The position numbers and the translations under genes were made by a program. Below are positions 15,014 to 16,997 of a stretch of DNA of 16,997 bases, in pieces. How positions within the stretch are numbered: position 1 is the first letter of the stretch; the number at the start of each line of letters is the position of its first letter. Under the pieces are notes generated by a model. The model was not told the DNA's origin and made no database searches. It saw nothing but the letters and a program-made list of their open reading frames with translations. Source of the stretch: RGIG4097 sp964637515 (GTDB lineage Bacteria; Bacillota; Clostridia; Christensenellales; CAG-917); assembly GCA_964637515.1 (NCBI GenBank), contig CAZWUI010000024.1:1-16997 (forward strand). Reading direction: 5' to 3'.

Positions 15014-15991
15014 ATGAAAAAAATAGTCTTAACAAAACAAGACGTGTTGTCCTTTGTGAAAGTCATTTTGGTGCTTGCGGTGCTCACATTCATTCGCGCA
15101 CTAGGCAACTACGTCTTTATCGTCCCCAACGGTTTTGCCCCGGGCGGTTTCACAGGCATTGCATCAATCATCTACAATGCCGTTCTCCCCTTCAACAAAC
15201 CCCTTGCGGATTCTTGGTTCAACCCCGCAGTTACGAGCTTCTTGTTGAACGTCCCCCTTATCATCGCGGCATTCTTCATTCTCGACAAAAAGTTCACCTT
15301 CTACACCGTCATCGCGGTCGGCATGTACTCTCTGTGGATGGGTATGTTCAGTCTTGTCGACTTCCCGCTTTATAAGGCGAGCGGTCCCGACAGTGCGCTG
15401 AACCTTCTCGCCGCGGCGGCAGGCGGTGCAAGTTGCGGTATTTGCCTTGGTTTCATTCTCCGCTACAACTCCTGTATGGGCGGCACCGACATCATCGGCA
15501 AAATCATCTACAAATTCAATCCCGTAGCGGACGTGCAATGGCTCATTCTCGGCTGTGACCTCGTCATAGTCGTGGCGTCGGGTGCGCTCGGTTTCATCGG
15601 ACTCGACCTCAGCAACGCCGACCCGACCACCATCACCACCAGCGTATTGAGTCCTATCCTCTACTCCACCATATCCCTTGTCGTAGCGACCGAAGTGGCG
15701 GACGTCATCCAATCGGGTTTGCAATCGTCGTTGGTGTTCAACATAATCTCGGACAAACACCAAGAGATATCCGTCTCAATCACCGAGAAACTCCACCGTG
15801 GCGTAACCGTCGTCAAAGCAGTCGGATTCTATACGGGCGTCGAACACGATATGCTCGTCTGCGTCGTAAAGAAGAAACAAATCAATCAGGTCAAGGACAT
15901 CATCTACTCCTACGACCCCAATGCTTTTGTTTATATCACCAAGGCGCGCGAAGTCGCGGGACAAGGTTTCACCTACCACACCACCGCATAA
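15014..15991 (+). CDS. YitT-family membrane protein (DUF161 plus DUF2179)
   Basis: The 325-residue protein has about five to six membrane helices in its first 225 residues, starting with SFVKVILVLAVLTFIRALGN. It carries the YitT hallmarks: FIVPNGFAPGGFTGIASII, then SCGICLGFILRYNSCMGGTD. A cytosolic DUF2179 domain ends the protein (about 245-325), including SITEKLHRGVTVVKAVGFYT and DIIYSYDPNAFVYITKAREV. The family may act in transport or envelope homeostasis, but its molecular function is not established to my knowledge. ATG at 15014 was chosen over GTG at 14993 because GCGGAAAT lies before it and the alternative has no binding site. It is 32 nt after the beta-glucosidase with no visible promoter or terminator between, so the two form an operon. 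Confidence 0.9.
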   Translation: MKKIVLTKQDVLSFVKVILVLAVLTFIRALGNYVFIVPNGFAPGGFTGIASIIYNAVLPFNKPLADSWFNPAVTSFLLNVPLIIAAFFILDKKFTFYTVIAVGMYSLWMGMFSLVDFPLYKASGPDSALNLLAAAAGGASCGICLGFILRYNSCMGGTDIIGKIIYKFNPVADVQWLILGCDLVIVVASGALGFIGLDLSNADPTTITTSVLSPILYSTISLVVATEVADVIQSGLQSSLVFNIISDKHQEISVSITEKLHRGVTVVKAVGFYTGVEHDMLVCVVKKKQINQVKDIIYSYDPNAFVYITKAREVAGQGFTYHTTA

Positions 15992-16010
15992 CGAAAAATC
16001 GACATAAAAA

Positions 16011-16038
16011 AAACCGTCCTTTGCAGGACGGTTTTTTG
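16011..16038. terminator. Bidirectional terminator between yitT and the Dabb gene
   Basis: A perfect 10-bp stem (16011-16020 with 16025-16034) with a TTGC loop is flanked by A and T runs. It therefore has a U tail in both directions. It ends the plus-strand GH3/yitT unit and the convergent Dabb gene, whose stop is at 16050. Confidence 0.88.
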
Positions 16039-16049
16039 TTTTTCCCAAA

Positions 16050-16340
16050 TTAGATTTCGTAGTCCAACGCAACACTCTGCGATGCCACTTCGTGCATATG
16101 CGCCTTGACCACTCCGCAGTGATATGGATCTTGTTGATATTCGTCAAGAGCGTCCATATCGTCCACGACAACTTGCAGAATAATATCAAAACTGCGTGCG
16201 GAATGAAGAACGTCCACTCCCACTTCGATAGACTTCGCAGTCGGAACGTTACCATTCATCGAAAGCAAAATATCTTTGGTCTTTTGAAGGAGTTCTTCGG
16301 TTGGTTCTTTCAATTTGAAACATACTATGTGTTTAATCAT
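16050..16340 (-). CDS. Dabb (stress-responsive alpha/beta barrel) family protein
   Basis: This 96-residue protein covers one Dabb domain, a dimeric ferredoxin-like alpha/beta barrel. Family features are the opening MIKHIVCFKLKE, a long helix with EELLQKTKDILLSM, the strand SIEVGVDVLHSARSFDIILQ and, in the second half, ALDEYQQDPYHCGVVKAHMH, which matches the usual Y-x-x-HP-x-H pattern approximately. The reaction or ligand is unknown for most bacterial members. The start was set at ATG 16340, not the longer frame, because AGAGGTGA lies upstream and the promoter at 16359-16386 would leave no room for a longer product. It is a single-gene unit ending at the shared terminator. Confidence 0.85.
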   Translation of the reverse strand: MIKHIVCFKLKEPTEELLQKTKDILLSMNGNVPTAKSIEVGVDVLHSARSFDIILQVVVDDMDALDEYQQDPYHCGVVKAHMHEVASQSVALDYEI

Positions 16341-16358
16341 ATTTTTCACCTCTCTACA

Positions 16359-16386
16359 ATTATACAACACAATCCGCCGTTGTCAA
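16359..16386 (-). promoter_or_regulatory. Consensus sigma-A promoter of the Dabb gene
   Basis: Perfect TTGACA (16386-16381), a 16-nt spacer and perfect TATAAT (16364-16359) lie on the minus strand. Both hexamers match consensus, so expression should be strong and housekeeping-type. Confidence 0.75.
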
Positions 16387-16457
16387 CCTTGACTTTTGAA
16401 AATCTTCGCCATGCAAAATAACAATTATCTTTCTTGAAAGTCACATAACGAGAAAAG

Positions 16458-16486
16458 TTGACTTTTGCCGTCAAGATTGCTATACT
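16458..16486 (+). promoter_or_regulatory. Strong promoter reading into the tRNA-linked repeat array
   Basis: TTGACT (16458-16463), a 17-nt spacer and TATACT (16481-16486) with a TGC extension point right. Transcription from about 16493 would enter the first repeat unit at 16514 after a 21-nt leader. Confidence 0.65.
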
Positions 16487-16513
16487 ATTTGACGTTGATA
16501 AAGCAGACCATAC

Positions 16514-16686
16514 GGAAGCGTATCGAAGTGGCGCGACGCGTTAAACGGACAATCCTGTGAATTGTCCGTAGCCAAAGCGAACGAGCGGGGTTCCCTCGGA
16601 AACCGCGAAGTCGGACATAACGGGGCGGAGCCGAGTGGACAAGTATACGCTCTCTGCGAATAGTAACAACTTAATATAATATATAC
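16514..16686 (+). repeat. Tandem repeat unit 1 (173 nt), tRNA-Ser-like 5' end, possible structured RNA
   Basis: The unit begins with the same 18 nt as the tRNA-Ser at 16875 (acceptor strand GGAAGCG plus the D-arm start). It then diverges. Two strong helices are visible: AGCGTAT (16517-16523) with ATACGCT (16645-16651), which encloses almost the whole unit, and a 9-bp hairpin (16545-16553 with 16561-16569, 7-nt loop). Other pieces resemble serine tRNA parts: GGGGTTCCCTC (16587-16597), CATAACGGGGCGG (16616-16628, one difference from the tRNA) and GCCGAGTGG (16630-16638). The unit cannot fold as a complete tRNA, because no 3' acceptor strand or CCA exists. The last 37 nt are AT-rich and hold a TATAAT at 16675-16680. 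I see no open reading frame of note. Confidence 0.7.
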
Positions 16687-16737
16687 GGAAGCGTATCGAA
16701 GTGGCGCGACGCGTTAAACGGACAATCCTGTGAATTG
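16687..16737 (+). repeat. Tandem repeat unit 2, truncated by assembly gap
   Basis: These 51 nt are identical to 16514-16564 and start 6 nt after a TATAAT (16675-16680), so transcription could begin exactly at the unit's first G. The copy breaks off at the N run. Confidence 0.85.
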
Positions 16738-16837
16738 NNNNNNNNNNNNNNNNNNNNNNNNNNNNNNNNNNNNNNNNNNNNNNNNNNNNNNNNNNNNNNN
16801 NNNNNNNNNNNNNNNNNNNNNNNNNNNNNNNNNNNNN
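16738..16837. other. Assembly gap of 100 N inside the repeat array
   Basis: Exactly 100 N, a usual placeholder for unknown length, interrupt the array. Completing just one unit would need 85 nt (the equivalent of 16565-16649). More copies may be hidden. Confidence 0.95.
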
Positions 16838-16874
16838 CTCTCTGCGAATAGTAACAACTTAATATAATATATAC
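16838..16874 (+). repeat. 3' end of the last repeat unit, serving as tRNA-Ser promoter region
   Basis: These 37 nt are identical to 16650-16686. TATAAT at 16863-16868 ends 6 nt before the tRNA 5' end. No clear -35 hexamer precedes it. Confidence 0.85.
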
Positions 16875-16963
16875 GGAAGCGTATCGAAGTGGTCATAACG
16901 AGGCGGTCTTGAAAACCGTTTGGGTGAAAGCCCACGGGGGTTCGAATCCCTCCGCTTCCGCCA
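16875..16963 (+). tRNA. tRNA-Ser(UGA), CCA encoded
   Basis: This is a complete class II tRNA. The 7-bp acceptor stem is GGAAGCG (16875-16881) with CGCTTCC (16953-16959), then the discriminator G and CCA. The D stem TCG/CGA holds a GG in its loop. The anticodon stem GCGGT/ACCGT carries the loop CTTGAAA with anticodon TGA, reading UCA and other UCN serine codons. The long variable arm is TGGG/CCCA. The T arm has GGGGG and CCCTC around TTCGAAT. Its first 18 nt are duplicated at the head of each upstream repeat unit. Confidence 0.96.
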
Positions 16964-16970
16964 AAAAATT

Positions 16971-16996
16971 AAACCCTACTTTTCAGTAGGGTTTTT
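16971..16996 (+). terminator. Terminator after tRNA-Ser
   Basis: AACCCTACT (16972-16980) pairs with AGTAGGGTT (16985-16993) around TTTC, and more T residues follow. It ends the repeat/tRNA transcription unit 8 nt after CCA. Confidence 0.85.
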
Positions 16997-16997
16997 C

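Noticed and set aside
16514..16600. Additional tRNA gene in repeat unit 1
   Set aside because: Only the 5' acceptor and D-arm start are tRNA-like. There is no matching 3' acceptor strand, CCA or complete T arm.
16510..16690. CRISPR array or integron cassette (attC) array at the right end
   Set aside because: Repeats are 173 nt with no unique spacers, which excludes CRISPR. GTTAAAC resembles one attC box, but no paired second box or cassette genes are present.
16714..16935. Minus-strand open frame across the N run
   Set aside because: It depends on untranslatable N codons and overlaps the tRNA gene.

Overview
The window looks like a scaffold end from a spore-forming member of the Firmicutes (class Clostridia is my best inference; I cannot fix order or genus). 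The reasons are SpoIVA, a YtxC-like sporulation protein, RNase J, GGAGG-type ribosome binding sites, sigma-A-like promoters, many intrinsic terminators and a CCA-encoding tRNA. Positions 1-12290 are all minus strand, 12540-15991 are plus strand, one small gene (16050-16340) is minus, and 16458-16996 is a plus-strand RNA region interrupted by a 100-N assembly gap.

Minus-strand block, read right to left. (a) 12290-11245: an ECF-like sigma factor overlapping by 4 nt a single-pass membrane protein that is probably its anti-sigma partner. (b) 11095-10391: a YtxC-like protein. (c) 10149-3480: a compact run of RNase J, a MurG/UgtP-like glycosyltransferase, a DUF512 radical-SAM protein, the GTPase Der and a subgroup Ic aspartate aminotransferase. 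The first four are 1-9 nt apart, and the run ends in a strong terminator at 3330-3359. (d) 3258-1780: spoIVA behind a sigma-E-like promoter. (e) 1689-1198: a two-helix membrane protein whose promoter predicts a leaderless mRNA. (f) 972-1: the first 324 residues of an IMP dehydrogenase of the Tritrichomonas foetus type, behind a leader that contains a strong intrinsic terminator, so attenuation is likely.

Plus-strand block. A cytoplasmic family-3 beta-glucosidase starts from a good promoter overlapped by a cre-like operator. It is followed 32 nt later by a YitT-family membrane protein and a bidirectional terminator shared with a convergent Dabb-domain gene. This unit is consistent with regulated sugar use.

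Right end. A strong promoter (16458-16486) reads into a tandem 173-nt repeat. Every unit begins with the first 18 nt of the tRNA-Ser(UGA) gene that closes the array (16875-16963), and a TATAAT lies 6 nt before the 5' end of unit 2 and of the tRNA. The unit carries strong hairpins and fragments resembling other parts of a serine tRNA. It matches no RNA family I recognise and is the best candidate here for something undescribed. The N gap falls inside the array, so copy number is unknown.
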